A stretch of DNA of 64,000 nt from CALDTK01 sp965213735 (GCA_965213735.1 CBDCAB010000005.1:744001-808000), one strand, 5' to 3'. Shown: positions 16,717 through 26,597, counted from the first letter of the stretch. Notes: generated by a model not told the origin, from the letters alone. Numbers and translations are program-made.

Positions 16717-19551
16717 TTACCGCTGCAACACCACCCGCTTACTCAACAGCTCACCATCAGCTAGGGTGACCTGGAGGTTGTAGATACCGTGGGCCAGCCC
16801 CAACTCACCAAGATCAAGCTTGGCATCACGACCTGCTTGAGTGTAAGCAAGGTGACGGACTACGCGACCATCGATAGAAACAATGCCCACCCGCTCAATC
16901 TGCTGATTGGCAGCAACGCGCAGTGTAAGCTCACCTGTTGTTGGGTTAGGGTAGAGCATTAACTCACGGGAGACCTGTGGGCTACGTGTAGACACGGGCG
17001 ACTCGATAGTATTGACCGTTGTGTTGGTGATGATCGGATCGTTAAAATCGAAGTAGATCTCAGCGGTGTTGTTGATAACATCCCCAGGCTGAAGGCCTGG
17101 CATGGTCTGGATGGTGTAGGTGAAGTAGCCTTGGGAGCCGACGGTATCTTGTGCTTCTGGTGGCAGCACGATGGGGTCGAAGGTGACGAAGAGTCTGTTG
17201 TCTTCGTTGTAGAATGCTTCGTAGGGGTGGCTGGCGCCGACGGGCTTAAGGGTAGTGATGTCGAGCTTATCGGAGATGGCATCCTCGAGTCGCACATAGA
17301 GAGCATCATCCGATCCGGTGTTCTGGAAGCGGATGGTGTAGCGCATCAGCGAATCGCTGGTAGAGATAAATCCTTCGGGTCCGGTGCCAGCAGGAGTAGG
17401 CGTTTTATCATTGGGATCGTAGGAGCCAATGATGGCAGTGGTGCAGGATTGGAAGTTGTCTCCAGGAACTACATCAGTGTTCGTTGTCGCTGCGTCAGTG
17501 TATGCGGTGTATGTAATGGAATCACCTACGGTAGCCGATTGTGAGGTTCTGATACAACTCCTAAGGTTGACGCACTCGAAGGGCTGTAAGTCAACGAATG
17601 TGAAGATCACCGTGCTATCTCCTACAGCTTGGGGAATGGCTCGCGGATAGCCGGAGATGAAGGTCTGTTGCTCACCAAACTCCAGGGTCACCTCAAAGCT
17701 TGCAGGCAGTGCACTGTTGTTACAGACTTCGATATAGACCTGGCTGACACGGCCTACACTCGGGCTGTTTTTGGTGAGCACGAGTGAGATGTCGAACAAG
17801 TTTTGTCCAGTAAAGAAGAAGTTGCTGAGCGGGTAGATCTGCTGGTAGGAGGTGACGTCAAAGGTGTAGACTTGGGTGCAGGCGGGCGTCCAGGATGTTG
17901 CCCCTGGCAGCACTTGCACGGTATAGGTGCCGGTATCCACCCTGAATTCGTAGTAGCCTGAGCTGTCAGTGAAGACAGTCATGCCATTGCTACAGGTCAC
18001 GGGAATGTTTTGGAGCGGGAAGTGATTGAGGTAGCTTTGGCAGTTGGTAGCTGTATCGATGACCACATAGCCGCCGATGGTGGAGTAGCATGCAGGGTCG
18101 CGTCGGATGTAAAAGATGCTGTCGACCACACATCCTGAGGCAGGATCGGAAAGGGAGACGCTATATCGCCCGGCTGGGAGTGGGCCGATGCTTTGGACGT
18201 TCGTGGCCCCTGTACTCCAGGTTACATCGACCTGTGTGGTGAGTAATGAATCCAGCGAGACAAATCCGCCGTCGCCGTTGCAATCGGTGCCCACGAACGT
18301 TAGAGGGATATTACTAGCTGAGCTTTCAACTACTCTATAACTTGCATTTCTTCTACAGCCATCTTGGTCGGTGATAACCAAGAAGTAAGTACCACCTTGA
18401 CTTATATTAAGCGTGCTCGTGAGGCCAGTTTCCCTGACACCTGTAGACCAATCGAACGTGTAAGGTGGTGCACCACCACTAGGACTAGAAGTAAGGCTTG
18501 AGATCGAGTCGCAAAGCAAGAGTGGACCTGATAAGTTTGGTTCTATTACTGTTCCTGGCATCACCACCAATTCAATAAGTGTATCACACTGGACTTGCTG
18601 ATGGCTATCTCGCTTCAGAAAATAGTGGGTGCCAATCCCAAAGCTTTGTTGAGTTATGGAATCTGTATAGCGCGTACTACACACTGGAGCTTGAACGACC
18701 ACTTGGATTGTATCCTGCATCAGCGGTCTACAAACATTGACTGTGATATGCGTCGCGGTATCTTGTGGAAAGCAGATATTTATAGGAACAGCAGATATAT
18801 TTACTGTATCACACTGCCCTGGCTGCAAACTAGACCCGACTGAATTAAATGTAATAGCAAGCGTGCTACCACCTCCATAAGGAGCTATAAGCAAGCTAGA
18901 GTCTGCGAGTGAAAAATCTTGGACGCTTTGTCCTGGTGTTACTGTCCACAGGTAATTCACTCCAACTTGAGGAGTGTCAACTGAAAATTCATATGGGTGA
19001 TCGAAACATACTTGCTGTGGCCCCTCAATAGTATCAATTACAGGTGAAGGCTGAGCTACAATTCCAGATATTACTGTAATGGTGAAGTCGCATGCCGTGC
19101 CTGCAAAGCCATCTATACGTATGAAGTACGTCTCACCAGGGGTAAGGCCGCCAGCGCTAAAAACTTGGCTAGCGCCATTGACGATTTGGTTGAAGCAGTC
19201 ACCCACGAGCGTATTGCTCAAGTCATAGATGCCTACCTGAAGTCCGTCAGGACTGTCGCAATTGAAAGCGGACAGTTCGAAAGAGACTGCGCCTGTAGGC
19301 CCAGCGAGAAAGCCAATGTACTGATCGTTCTCAATGGTGCCACACCAGCCTGCAGGGTCGCTAGGGGTATAGCCGATCGTTGTCCCCAGGCCAGTGTCGA
19401 AGTTACAGATGCTACAGGCAGCTGCAGCTTGTGCATTGGCAGGTATCTCATCGCAGCCGAACAGCTGAACGTTTTGTCCAAATCCAAGCGCACTATAAGT
19501 AAGCGCGACCAAGAAGGTGAGCAACTGGAGGGGGAGTCGTTGTAAGTTCAT
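16717..19551 (-). CDS. Large T9SS surface protein with SdrD-like and DUF11/DUF7619-like domains (paralogue B)
   Basis: A 944-residue paralogue of the product of 12788-15640. It begins with the signal peptide MNLQRLPLQLLTFLVALTYS, then GCDEIPANAQAAAACSICNF and the shared N-terminal domain (GWCGTIENDQYIGF, YFIRIDGFAG). Ig-like segments follow, then ISxGYVVIDTATNCQSY-type and YTVQVLPGATSWTP segments (SdrD-like), YDPNDKTPTPAGTGPEGFIS and MRYTIRFQNTGSDDA (DUF11/DUF7619-like), and a type A sorting tail with LYPNPTTGELTLRV and HGIYNLQVTL. The two ends are the most alike; the segment around 600-680 differs strongly (here CNNSALPASFEVTLEFGE with extra cysteines). Same-strand tandem duplication is evident. 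An outer-surface role is inferred from the sorting tail. Confidence 0.85.
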   Translation of the reverse strand: MNLQRLPLQLLTFLVALTYSALGFGQNVQLFGCDEIPANAQAAAACSICNFDTGLGTTIGYTPSDPAGWCGTIENDQYIGFLAGPTGAVSFELSAFNCDSPDGLQVGIYDLSNTLVGDCFNQIVNGASQVFSAGGLTPGETYFIRIDGFAGTACDFTITVISGIVAQPSPVIDTIEGPQQVCFDHPYEFSVDTPQVGVNYLWTVTPGQSVQDFSLADSSLLIAPYGGGSTLAITFNSVGSSLQPGQCDTVNISAVPINICFPQDTATHITVNVCRPLMQDTIQVVVQAPVCSTRYTDSITQQSFGIGTHYFLKRDSHQQVQCDTLIELVVMPGTVIEPNLSGPLLLCDSISSLTSSPSGGAPPYTFDWSTGVRETGLTSTLNISQGGTYFLVITDQDGCRRNASYRVVESSASNIPLTFVGTDCNGDGGFVSLDSLLTTQVDVTWSTGATNVQSIGPLPAGRYSVSLSDPASGCVVDSIFYIRRDPACYSTIGGYVVIDTATNCQSYLNHFPLQNIPVTCSNGMTVFTDSSGYYEFRVDTGTYTVQVLPGATSWTPACTQVYTFDVTSYQQIYPLSNFFFTGQNLFDISLVLTKNSPSVGRVSQVYIEVCNNSALPASFEVTLEFGEQQTFISGYPRAIPQAVGDSTVIFTFVDLQPFECVNLRSCIRTSQSATVGDSITYTAYTDAATTNTDVVPGDNFQSCTTAIIGSYDPNDKTPTPAGTGPEGFISTSDSLMRYTIRFQNTGSDDALYVRLEDAISDKLDITTLKPVGASHPYEAFYNEDNRLFVTFDPIVLPPEAQDTVGSQGYFTYTIQTMPGLQPGDVINNTAEIYFDFNDPIITNTTVNTIESPVSTRSPQVSRELMLYPNPTTGELTLRVAANQQIERVGIVSIDGRVVRHLAYTQAGRDAKLDLGELGLAHGIYNLQVTLADGELLSKRVVLQR

Positions 19552-19780
19552 GCTGAGAATTCTGAGGGGTTATGGCTTGAGAGTCATGGCAAAATACACG
19601 ATGCTACCTCGATAAACCGCGTTGCGCCGACATTTCTGCCTTCCTGCTACTAAGGGATACATGTTTTGCCGATTTCGCTGCTTCACCCCGGCAGATTTTG
19701 CTGTCGCTAGGCGCCGACTGCACCATGTCGCCGACTCTTGCGTTTGAGCAAATAGAGATATTCGCCGCCAAGCCTAGCCC

Positions 19781-21214
19781 ATGCCAGATTCCTCCCGCCA
19801 AACCCTAGAGACTGAACAGAAGGCTCTCGAAATCAATCTCGACGACAACATCTACGGCACTTTCTCAGAAATTGGCGCCGGACAGGAAGTTGCTCGCTAT
19901 TTTTTTCAAGTTGGTGCTGCCGCTGGCACCATCGCCAAGACCATGAGTGCCTACGATAAGGTGTACTCCGATAAGATTTACGGCCCTGAGCCGAGTGGCC
20001 GCTACGTGTGCGAAAGCCGCCTCTACAAAATGCTAGATCATGAGTACGATCTCATGACCACCCGCCTCCAAAACGAGCGGCCCGGGTGCAACTTCTTCGT
20101 CTTTGCTGATACCGTCTCCGCCATCAACTATTCCCGCACCATCAACGGCAATGGCTGGCTCGGGCTGCGCTTCCAGCTTCATCCAGACGGAGAACCCAAT
20201 GATCTTATCGTGCACGCTCGTATGCACGACGCCGATAATCGACTCCAACAACAGGCCATCGGCATCCTCGGCGTCAACATGGTGCACGCCTGCTACATGT
20301 GTAGCGATAAAATAGAAGACCTTATCCAAAGCCTGCTCGACAACCTCCACGGTCGGGTCTCTGTAGATATGATTCGCCTCAGCGGACCGGAGTTTAGAAG
20401 TGTAGACAATCGCCTTCTCTCGCTCTACCTCGTGAAGCATGGCCTTTCTAAAGTTGCCATGTTTGGGCCGGATAGGACCCCTGTGCACGCCTCCGAGTTC
20501 CTTTACCGCAAGGCCTGCCTCGTGGTCAGAGGGAGCTACCGCCCGGTTACGCTGGTCAACTTCGACATGATTCAATCCGCTTTCGAGCAGTTTAGAGAGA
20601 TGGATAAAGTCGACGCACGCAAAAGTTATTTATTAACTGAAATTACCCTCTCAAATTTACGTGGAACTAATGGCAATATTGATGATAATGACTTTCTTGA
20701 TCGTGCCGAGCTGCTTAATGCTATGGGGCAAACCGTGATTATTTCCAATTGTGATACCTACCACGAGCTAACGCACTACTTGGCAGAATATAAAGTTCCG
20801 CTTATTGGCTTTGTTATTGGCGTGCGTGAATTGCTCGATCTAATTACCCAGCGCTACTACGACAACATGGATGGCAAGTTGCTATCCGCTTTTGGTGAGC
20901 TCTTTGCCCGCACTGTCCAGTTCTTTGTGTACCCCGCGCAGCAAGAAGGGTCGGCTGAATTAATGACGGCTGCAAATTTGCCAGTCCCTGAGGGCGTTCG
21001 CTTCTTGTACCAGCATTTACTCGAAGGCAAGCAAATTGTCGATATTGAGGGTTATAATTCTGACGTGCTTCACATTTATTCGAAGCGAGTCTTAGAAATG
21101 ATTGCTCATTCAGAAGAAGGTTGGGAGCAGATGGTGCCCGCTAAAGTGGCCAATCTCGTCAAAGAAAAGTGTCTCTTCGGCTTTCCTGCGCAGAGTTTAG
21201 AATTTGAGTATTAA
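19781..21214 (+). CDS. Conserved bacterial protein of unknown function
   Basis: A 477-residue soluble-looking protein with no signal peptide or membrane segment. Its N-terminus, ALEINLDDNIYGTFSEIGAG followed by QEVARYFFQVGAAAGTIAKT and MSAYDKVYSDKIYG, is highly characteristic of a family I remember from Bacteroidota and some other phyla. Database names for that family (for example nicotinate mononucleotide adenylyltransferase) are inconsistent, and I see no adenylyltransferase motif here, so no function is given. Other distinctive segments are GCNFFVFADTVSAINYSRTI, GNGWLGLRFQ, VNMVHACYMC and the C-terminal LVKEKCLFGFPAQ. It is transcribed alone, divergent from the preceding T9SS gene. Confidence 0.75.
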   Translation: MPDSSRQTLETEQKALEINLDDNIYGTFSEIGAGQEVARYFFQVGAAAGTIAKTMSAYDKVYSDKIYGPEPSGRYVCESRLYKMLDHEYDLMTTRLQNERPGCNFFVFADTVSAINYSRTINGNGWLGLRFQLHPDGEPNDLIVHARMHDADNRLQQQAIGILGVNMVHACYMCSDKIEDLIQSLLDNLHGRVSVDMIRLSGPEFRSVDNRLLSLYLVKHGLSKVAMFGPDRTPVHASEFLYRKACLVVRGSYRPVTLVNFDMIQSAFEQFREMDKVDARKSYLLTEITLSNLRGTNGNIDDNDFLDRAELLNAMGQTVIISNCDTYHELTHYLAEYKVPLIGFVIGVRELLDLITQRYYDNMDGKLLSAFGELFARTVQFFVYPAQQEGSAELMTAANLPVPEGVRFLYQHLLEGKQIVDIEGYNSDVLHIYSKRVLEMIAHSEEGWEQMVPAKVANLVKEKCLFGFPAQSLEFEY

Positions 21215-21346
21215 TTCTTTTGCAGGCCGCTTCCACGTCGGGTTAAATAAAATCTTTAGCTGCTCGAAGCTTTACTAGTTGCGGGGCTGCTGGTAGCAAC
21301 TTACTATATGCTTGGGCATTTTGTGGCTTGGTGCTACCTTTCGCAC

Positions 21347-23197
21347 ATGCCCACCTTCCGCCGTACCTTCGAAGTTTTAGACTATGCCCTCGAGCAGTAT
21401 CCTCTCCAAGAGTTTGTGGGGCAGCGCAAGGAGGGAGAGGCTTGGTCCTGGCAGTCTACCGCCGCATTCAAGCAGCAGGTCGACGCACTTTCGCGTGGGC
21501 TGATACAACTGGGTCTGGAGCCGGGCACGAAGGTGGCCATCGCTGCCTACCGCAATCGCCCGGAGTGGATCGCAGTAGATTTAGCTTGTGCACAGACAGG
21601 ACTAATTTCGATTCCTGTTTATCCTACCATTAGTGCCGATGATTACCGTTTTATATTCGATCAAGCTGAAGTTGCCTACGCTTTTGTTGGTGGCGGTGAT
21701 TTGTATGAGAAGGTGCAGGCTGCAGGTGATGATACGTCTACTTTCGTCAAAACCTATGTTTTCGATACAGTAGAAGGTCGCACTTCGTGGTCCGAGCTAT
21801 TTGTTCCCCCAGTTTTGAGCGAAAGCGGAAACCCGCAGGAGGAAACACTAAATGCTGAATTGAGAGCCAGAAAGGAGACAATTCGAACAGAAGATCTTGC
21901 CACAATAATTTATACGAGCGGTACTACAGGAAAACCTAAAGGTGTCATGCTCAGCCACGCCAACATATGCTCAGCGATAGAGGCTGCCAGCGAGCGCATA
22001 CCTGTAGACGTTGGGGATACAGTGCTGAGTTTTCTGCCGTTGTGCCACATTTTTGAGCGTGCTGCAAGTCACGTGTTTATCAGTCGCGGGTGTCGCATTG
22101 CCCTAACCGGAACTGATAACCTTGGTGGACCGGAAGGTGATTTGCAGGCGATTCGGCCACACTTTTTCACAACCGTACCCCGGCTGCTGGAGAAAGTTTA
22201 TGAAAAGATTTATTCGCGCGGCGAATCACTCACCGGCCTCAAACGCAAACTTTTCTTCTGGGCACTTAGCCTTACCGAAGAATATGATTACCAGCATCCA
22301 TTAACAGGCTTTAAAGCCGCAATAGCTGATACCTTAGTCTTTAGTAAATGGCGTGATGCTTTAGGGGGAAGATTAAAAGGAATAGTTACTGGTGCCGCTC
22401 CTTGTCCGCACAATATCTTGCGTGTATTTAGTGCCGCGGGAATTCCTGTACGCGAAGCGTATGGTCTGACTGAAACATCTCCAGGACTAACCATCAATGA
22501 GATGAATTCAACTGGTGCTTTATTGGGTACTGTTGGCCCTACGGTAAAGGATGTTGAGCTCAAGCTCGATACCTCGGGCCCATACCGTGAAGGCGAGGGC
22601 GAGGTGCTTGCTCACGGTCCAAATGTCATGATAGGCTACTACAAGCGGCCCGATGCAACTGCCGAAGTCTTTACCGAAATTGAGGGGAAGCGGTGGTTTA
22701 GGACAGGTGACATCGGCATGTGGCTCATGGGGCCTGGCGGTCGGAAATTCTTAAAGATTACAGATCGTAAAAAGGAACTACTCAAAACCTCCGGCGGCAA
22801 ATATGTTGCACCGGCGCCCATTGAAGGCAAATTTAAAGAGGAATTCTTAGTTGAACATATTATGGTAGTTGGGGATAGTCAAAAATTTGTTTCTGCACTA
22901 ATTGTTCCTGCTGCCGAGGCACTCGAGAAGTGGTGCACCGACAATGGCTATGCGTTCTCGACCCTCGAAGATGCATGTCAACAAGATGCCGTCATTGCCC
23001 AATTTGCCGACATCGTGGATCGCTTAAACCCGCAATTCTCACACATTGAGCAGATCAAGAAATTCAAGCTCGTCGCAGGTCCGTGGGACGTTACTCATGC
23101 CGACGGTTCCGAAGGTGAACTTACACCTACCATGAAACTCAAGCGCCGTGTAGTACGCGAAAGATACGCTGATTTGATAGCGGGTATTTATGTGTAA
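21347..23197 (+). CDS. Long-chain fatty acid-CoA ligase (AMP-forming)
   Basis: Activates fatty acids to acyl-CoA through an acyl-adenylate, feeding beta-oxidation or lipid synthesis. The ATG at 21347 (MPTFRRTFEVLDYALEQYP) gives 616 residues, typical for the bacterial long-chain type; an ATG at 21308 adds 13 unconvincing residues. Motifs of the ANL superfamily: the AMP-binding signature TIIYTSGTTGKPKGVMLSH around residues 196-214, FLPLCHIFERA, TTVPRLLEKVYEKI, AYGLTETSPGL, GYYKRPDATAEVF, WFRTGDIG, TDRKKELLKTSGGKYVAP and a C-terminal PTMKLKRRVV. All key residues, including the Lys in GGKYVAP, are present. There is no obvious operon partner. Confidence 0.93.
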   Translation: MPTFRRTFEVLDYALEQYPLQEFVGQRKEGEAWSWQSTAAFKQQVDALSRGLIQLGLEPGTKVAIAAYRNRPEWIAVDLACAQTGLISIPVYPTISADDYRFIFDQAEVAYAFVGGGDLYEKVQAAGDDTSTFVKTYVFDTVEGRTSWSELFVPPVLSESGNPQEETLNAELRARKETIRTEDLATIIYTSGTTGKPKGVMLSHANICSAIEAASERIPVDVGDTVLSFLPLCHIFERAASHVFISRGCRIALTGTDNLGGPEGDLQAIRPHFFTTVPRLLEKVYEKIYSRGESLTGLKRKLFFWALSLTEEYDYQHPLTGFKAAIADTLVFSKWRDALGGRLKGIVTGAAPCPHNILRVFSAAGIPVREAYGLTETSPGLTINEMNSTGALLGTVGPTVKDVELKLDTSGPYREGEGEVLAHGPNVMIGYYKRPDATAEVFTEIEGKRWFRTGDIGMWLMGPGGRKFLKITDRKKELLKTSGGKYVAPAPIEGKFKEEFLVEHIMVVGDSQKFVSALIVPAAEALEKWCTDNGYAFSTLEDACQQDAVIAQFADIVDRLNPQFSHIEQIKKFKLVAGPWDVTHADGSEGELTPTMKLKRRVVRERYADLIAGIYV

Positions 23198-23410
23198 TTT
23201 ACCTTAGGCAGGAGTATTAGCGTGCGCCTATACGCAATGGGCCAGGACCACGTAAGAACCGTTGCTTCTCCCGAAAATCTACCAGCTCGAGAAATGCTTA
23301 ACCTTCGCAGATTCTGATAGATGCCAGCTGAAGCGACGGTTCAGGTACAAAACTCCTCATGAATCCTGGCTATGCAGCGATCCAGCCGAGTGCTCTTTGT
23401 AAGAAGGGTA

Positions 23411-23854
23411 TTAACTGACACGGCTGCGAAGTTCATCAATTTGAGCCTGACGAAGCTCACGCTGCCGAAAGAAAAAATCATTGGCTATTGTAGCCTCCTT
23501 ACTTTCCCAAGCTACAGCCTCATCATAGTCGCGCGTCCACACCCGATCACCATCTATAATGTTCATCCACAGCACGTGACTGGTTCGCTCCCTTAGATCG
23601 ACTAAATCCACATAGTCTGCATTTAAGACATCTGCAAGTTTGGCGGCTAAATAAAACTTTTCTGCTGAATTTAACGCTTTACGCCCCTCAGCCAAAAAAG
23701 CAAGATCCCAGTCACTGTCTTTCTTCGCATAGGCTGCATCACCCGCGCGACTGCCATACAGGTACAGCGCACGCAACTCTCCAACCTCCCGTTGAAGCAC
23801 CGCCACGAGATCTGTGATTTGTTTTGGCGAAAGCATGGTAAAATCATTATTCAA
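23411..23854 (-). CDS. MNT-type nucleotidyltransferase domain protein
   Basis: A 147-residue protein with the minimal nucleotidyltransferase signature: LYLYGSRAGDAAYAKKDSDW with a following DLAFL, which fits GS-x10-DxD (residues about 32-46). Such proteins (MntA/MenA-like) usually pair with a HepT toxin and act by AMPylation. Here no HepT gene adjoins. The start is ATG at 23854 or the inner ATG at 23836 (MLSPKQI). With the first start the gene overlaps the end of the Uma2 gene by 8 bp, which suggests translational coupling. The inner start falls on an exact copy of the GTTTTGGCGAAAGC word. Substrate or partner is unknown. Confidence 0.8.
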   Translation of the reverse strand: MNNDFTMLSPKQITDLVAVLQREVGELRALYLYGSRAGDAAYAKKDSDWDLAFLAEGRKALNSAEKFYLAAKLADVLNADYVDLVDLRERTSHVLWMNIIDGDRVWTRDYDEAVAWESKEATIANDFFFRQRELRQAQIDELRSRVS

Positions 23855-24500
23855 CTTTACCCGCCTCCCAATTGCGGTACAACTGCTTCATAGGTAAATC
23901 TACCTCCAGGACTGGCAAGTGCACAGACTCGCTAAGTGTGGTATAGTTCTTCAACGTCCAATCTGTACCAGGTCCGCCAGCACGAGAGCGAACCTCCACC
24001 CGCGTCGACTCCTGGCTGATGAGCACGTATGTGCGTAGCGACTCGAGAGAAGCGTAGTAATCGAACTTTTTCCCACTGTCGTACCTGGCGCTAGTGGGTG
24101 AAAGTATCTCAGCAACTACGACAGGATTTTTTGCTGCCGTGGCTACAATTTCATCATACTCCGGCTTTCCGCAAATAATCGCAGCATCCGGATAAATGTA
24201 TCTCTGCTCAACGTTAATCATGAGGCGCAAGTCGCTGGAGTATACGCTGCAGCTGCTAGTTTTTTGAGTATCGTCACTATCAAGCTCCCTGACCACATGG
24301 CCCGCAGCGTAGATAAAGTTAGCACCCAACAGTGCATGCTGACCTGAGCCGCCCGCCATCGCCCTTACCGACCGCAGGAAGCCCTCGTGATACTCATAGC
24401 GCTCGCCCGTCTGTTCCTCAATCGCAAGCCACTCCTCAATAGAGTACTTACGCTTCGGGTCGACGACTGCCGGAACTTTCTGGGCACGAATAGTTGTCAT
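23847..24500 (-). CDS. Uma2-family (DUF820) restriction-endonuclease-fold protein
   Basis: A 217-residue protein of the Uma2/DUF820 family, a PD-(D/E)XK-like fold that is often present in many copies in cyanobacteria and some Bacteroidota. Visible family features: YEYHEGFLRSV with the first acidic residue, GQHALLGANF, YIYPDAAIICG with the conserved Asp, PVVVAEILSPTSARYDSGKK with the Glu, and FDYYASLESLRTYVLISQES. The active-site residues appear intact. It is co-directional and overlapping with the nucleotidyltransferase gene downstream. Cellular role is unknown for the family; a defence or toxin-like function is only an idea here. Confidence 0.85.
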   Translation of the reverse strand: MTTIRAQKVPAVVDPKRKYSIEEWLAIEEQTGERYEYHEGFLRSVRAMAGGSGQHALLGANFIYAAGHVVRELDSDDTQKTSSCSVYSSDLRLMINVEQRYIYPDAAIICGKPEYDEIVATAAKNPVVVAEILSPTSARYDSGKKFDYYASLESLRTYVLISQESTRVEVRSRAGGPGTDWTLKNYTTLSESVHLPVLEVDLPMKQLYRNWEAGKVE

Positions 24501-24542
24501 GCTCTAAAGATAGGCCGAATTGGCTGCAAAGTTCAAGCTCTA

Positions 24543-25004
24543 CTAATGAGCCACGTCGGTACCGAAATGCCGGGCCAGGGGATCGTTTGCGGCTGCGGAC
24601 AAATCTTTTGGATCAGGGCCATATTGGTTAGGGCCACGCGTCCCTTCTGTGCAGAAGAATACGAGTAGAACGATGCCGCCGATTAAGGGAACAAAAGATA
24701 TGAGCAACCACAACCCGCTCCTGTTCGTATCGTGCAAGCGACGTACAGAGACCGCAAGTCCAGGAATTATCAGTCCCAGATAACCAACTACGAGGGCAAA
24801 CATTAATACCATTTCAGATCCTTCCGACTCAGTTAAAGCAATCAGAAGGGCGCCAAGTATTGCGACAGCAAATAAACCTATATATTCAAATAAGCGAAAA
24901 TACCAATACTCAGCCCGTCGCGCCCTGCCTGAGAATTCAGCATAGCGCGAAGTCATGCACCGCTTGAAGTAGTCTAGTCCGCTAAGTCGTTCGTCTGTTC
25001 TCAT
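24543..25004 (-). CDS. DUF805 (YhaH-like) inner-membrane protein
   Basis: A 153-residue membrane protein with the DUF805 layout: an N-terminal FKRCMTSRYAEFSGRARRAE with YWYFRLF, which is the family signature, then three to four membrane helices (LFAVAILGALLIAL, MVLMFALVVGYLGLIIPGL, LWLLISFVPLIGGIVLLVFF), the conserved VRRLHDTNRSGLW between helices, and GPNQYGPDPK near the end. Function of the family is not established. It lies 42 bp upstream of the Uma2 gene on the same strand, so all three genes could be co-transcribed. Confidence 0.9.
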   Translation of the reverse strand: MRTDERLSGLDYFKRCMTSRYAEFSGRARRAEYWYFRLFEYIGLFAVAILGALLIALTESEGSEMVLMFALVVGYLGLIIPGLAVSVRRLHDTNRSGLWLLISFVPLIGGIVLLVFFCTEGTRGPNQYGPDPKDLSAAANDPLARHFGTDVAH

Positions 25005-25251
25005 AAAGCTCGTTTGGGTACCTGCTTGTAGTACCAGCTACAGCAAAGCTATACGTTTCTTACAATAAGAGTCTGTGTGAGTGGCGGCTTCTTAGGAACT
25101 GAGTGCATGGCGGCGTTTGACCGACTCTGTCGGTGGCGCGGTGGCTAATAGACATACCTGCTGCGCGGTAAGCCTGCAGCGCATTCCCTCCGGCGGTGGG
25201 AGTTATGCCTGCGGTGAGGGTGAGACTTAGACTATCAAGTCGCTACCCACC

Positions 25252-26397
25252 TTACGCATACATCGCACTCTTTCCTATAGTCGGCACTTGTGCGTCAGGT
25301 TTGCTCAAAAGCTTCAACATGCGATAGTGCTTCTTCAGCGCTGGAATGAATCGCTCATTCTCTTGGTACTCCAAACCAAACTCCTCCGCCGTTTCTTTAA
25401 GAATGTCGGTGAGCGCTGGATAGTGTGTATGACAAATTTTCGGGAAAATGTGGTGAATCACATGAATATTAATCCCACCCATCAGCCAACTACCAAAGCG
25501 ACTCTTTCTAGAGAAATCAGCCGTCGTTTCAAGAACGTGTAGCGCATAATTGTTGTGGATATCGCCACGATCGTCAGGGAGCGGGTAAGTCGTGCCTTCA
25601 TACACGTGCGTCACTTGAAATATTAGAGCGAAATACAAGCCCGGTAAGATGTGCATGCTCACAAAGCCGATGAGCACAGCCCAAATCGGCGCACTCGTCA
25701 GCAGCAAAGGAAGAGCCAGAGCTGTACCAAAATACCAGAGCTTGCCGATAATCAAGATGATCTTCTCGCGCGTAGGGTGCTGAATATTTTTCTGGTTGCC
25801 AATATGTGTCTCACCAAACATCCACTTTATGTCCTTGGCAACAACCCAGTGAAACATAGCCAGCGAGTAGAGCACAAAGGTGTAGTAGTGCTGAAAGCGA
25901 TGAAAAGGCTTCCAGGGTTCGGCTGGAGTAAAGCGGAACATACCGTGCGATTCCATGGTAACGTCGATACCATGAATGTTCACGTAGCCGTGGTGCGCTC
26001 CGTGCATACGCTTAAACAGGTATTGGTTACCCCCAATGAAATCCATCGAGTAACCCATGATCTTGTTGACCTTCGGGTTGGCAGAATAGGCATCATGCGT
26101 GGCATCGTGCATGATGTTGAAAGCGATAAATACATTGACAAAGCCCCATAGCGTGTACATCGCGATCAGCGCGAGCGGGTAAGGATCGAGCACACCTGAT
26201 ACTACCACTGCAAATGAGGCGATCCACATCACCACGCTGAGCGCAGTTTTGAGGTACATCTCAGTATCGGCGTTTTGGCTCTTGCCACTTTCTTCGAAGT
26301 AGGCGTTGACCCGATCACGCAGCGTGTTCATGAACTGGTCCTTGCGGGGGTTGGAGCGAAAGCGCACGCGCTTCGCCGTAGTCATGCTCTTAATCAT
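25252..26397 (-). CDS. Membrane fatty acid desaturase
   Basis: An integral-membrane di-iron desaturase, probably acting on acyl-CoA or lipid-bound acyl chains with cytochrome b5- or ferredoxin-type electron supply. Starts at 26397 (MIKSMTTAKRVRF) or 26385 are preferred; the open frame extends to 26514 but the extra part looks unrelated. The 381-residue protein has all three histidine boxes: HDATHDAY, HGAHHGYVN and HVIHHIFP. Two pairs of membrane helices are visible (LSVVMWIASFAVVVSGVL, PLALIAMYTLWGFVNVFIAF; ALALPLLLTSAPIWAVLIGF). The C-terminus includes THYPALTDILKETAEEFG, as in linoleoyl-CoA desaturase-like front-end enzymes. Regiospecificity cannot be told from sequence alone. Confidence 0.9.
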   Translation of the reverse strand: MIKSMTTAKRVRFRSNPRKDQFMNTLRDRVNAYFEESGKSQNADTEMYLKTALSVVMWIASFAVVVSGVLDPYPLALIAMYTLWGFVNVFIAFNIMHDATHDAYSANPKVNKIMGYSMDFIGGNQYLFKRMHGAHHGYVNIHGIDVTMESHGMFRFTPAEPWKPFHRFQHYYTFVLYSLAMFHWVVAKDIKWMFGETHIGNQKNIQHPTREKIILIIGKLWYFGTALALPLLLTSAPIWAVLIGFVSMHILPGLYFALIFQVTHVYEGTTYPLPDDRGDIHNNYALHVLETTADFSRKSRFGSWLMGGINIHVIHHIFPKICHTHYPALTDILKETAEEFGLEYQENERFIPALKKHYRMLKLLSKPDAQVPTIGKSAMYA

Positions 26398-26597
26398 GGA
26401 CGGTGGATCGTTGTGCTTTGTGGGTGCTGCAAAGTAAGGTACAGGATGCTTGCTCTCGCCCAGAGCAAAGCCTAACGGTGCGTCAATGCTGAAAGGTTGC
26501 CCCTGACAGCTCAACCTGACCCGCCTTTGACTAGCCCTACCGTCGAACCTGGCGCCCCCGCCCTGCCTTACCTCTTAAACAACACCCCATTCAGCTT

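Noticed and set aside
25005..25251. A fourth full copy of the structured repeat
   Set aside because: Only ACCGACTCTGTCGGTGGCGC resembles the repeat; the rest does not align, so at most a fragment.
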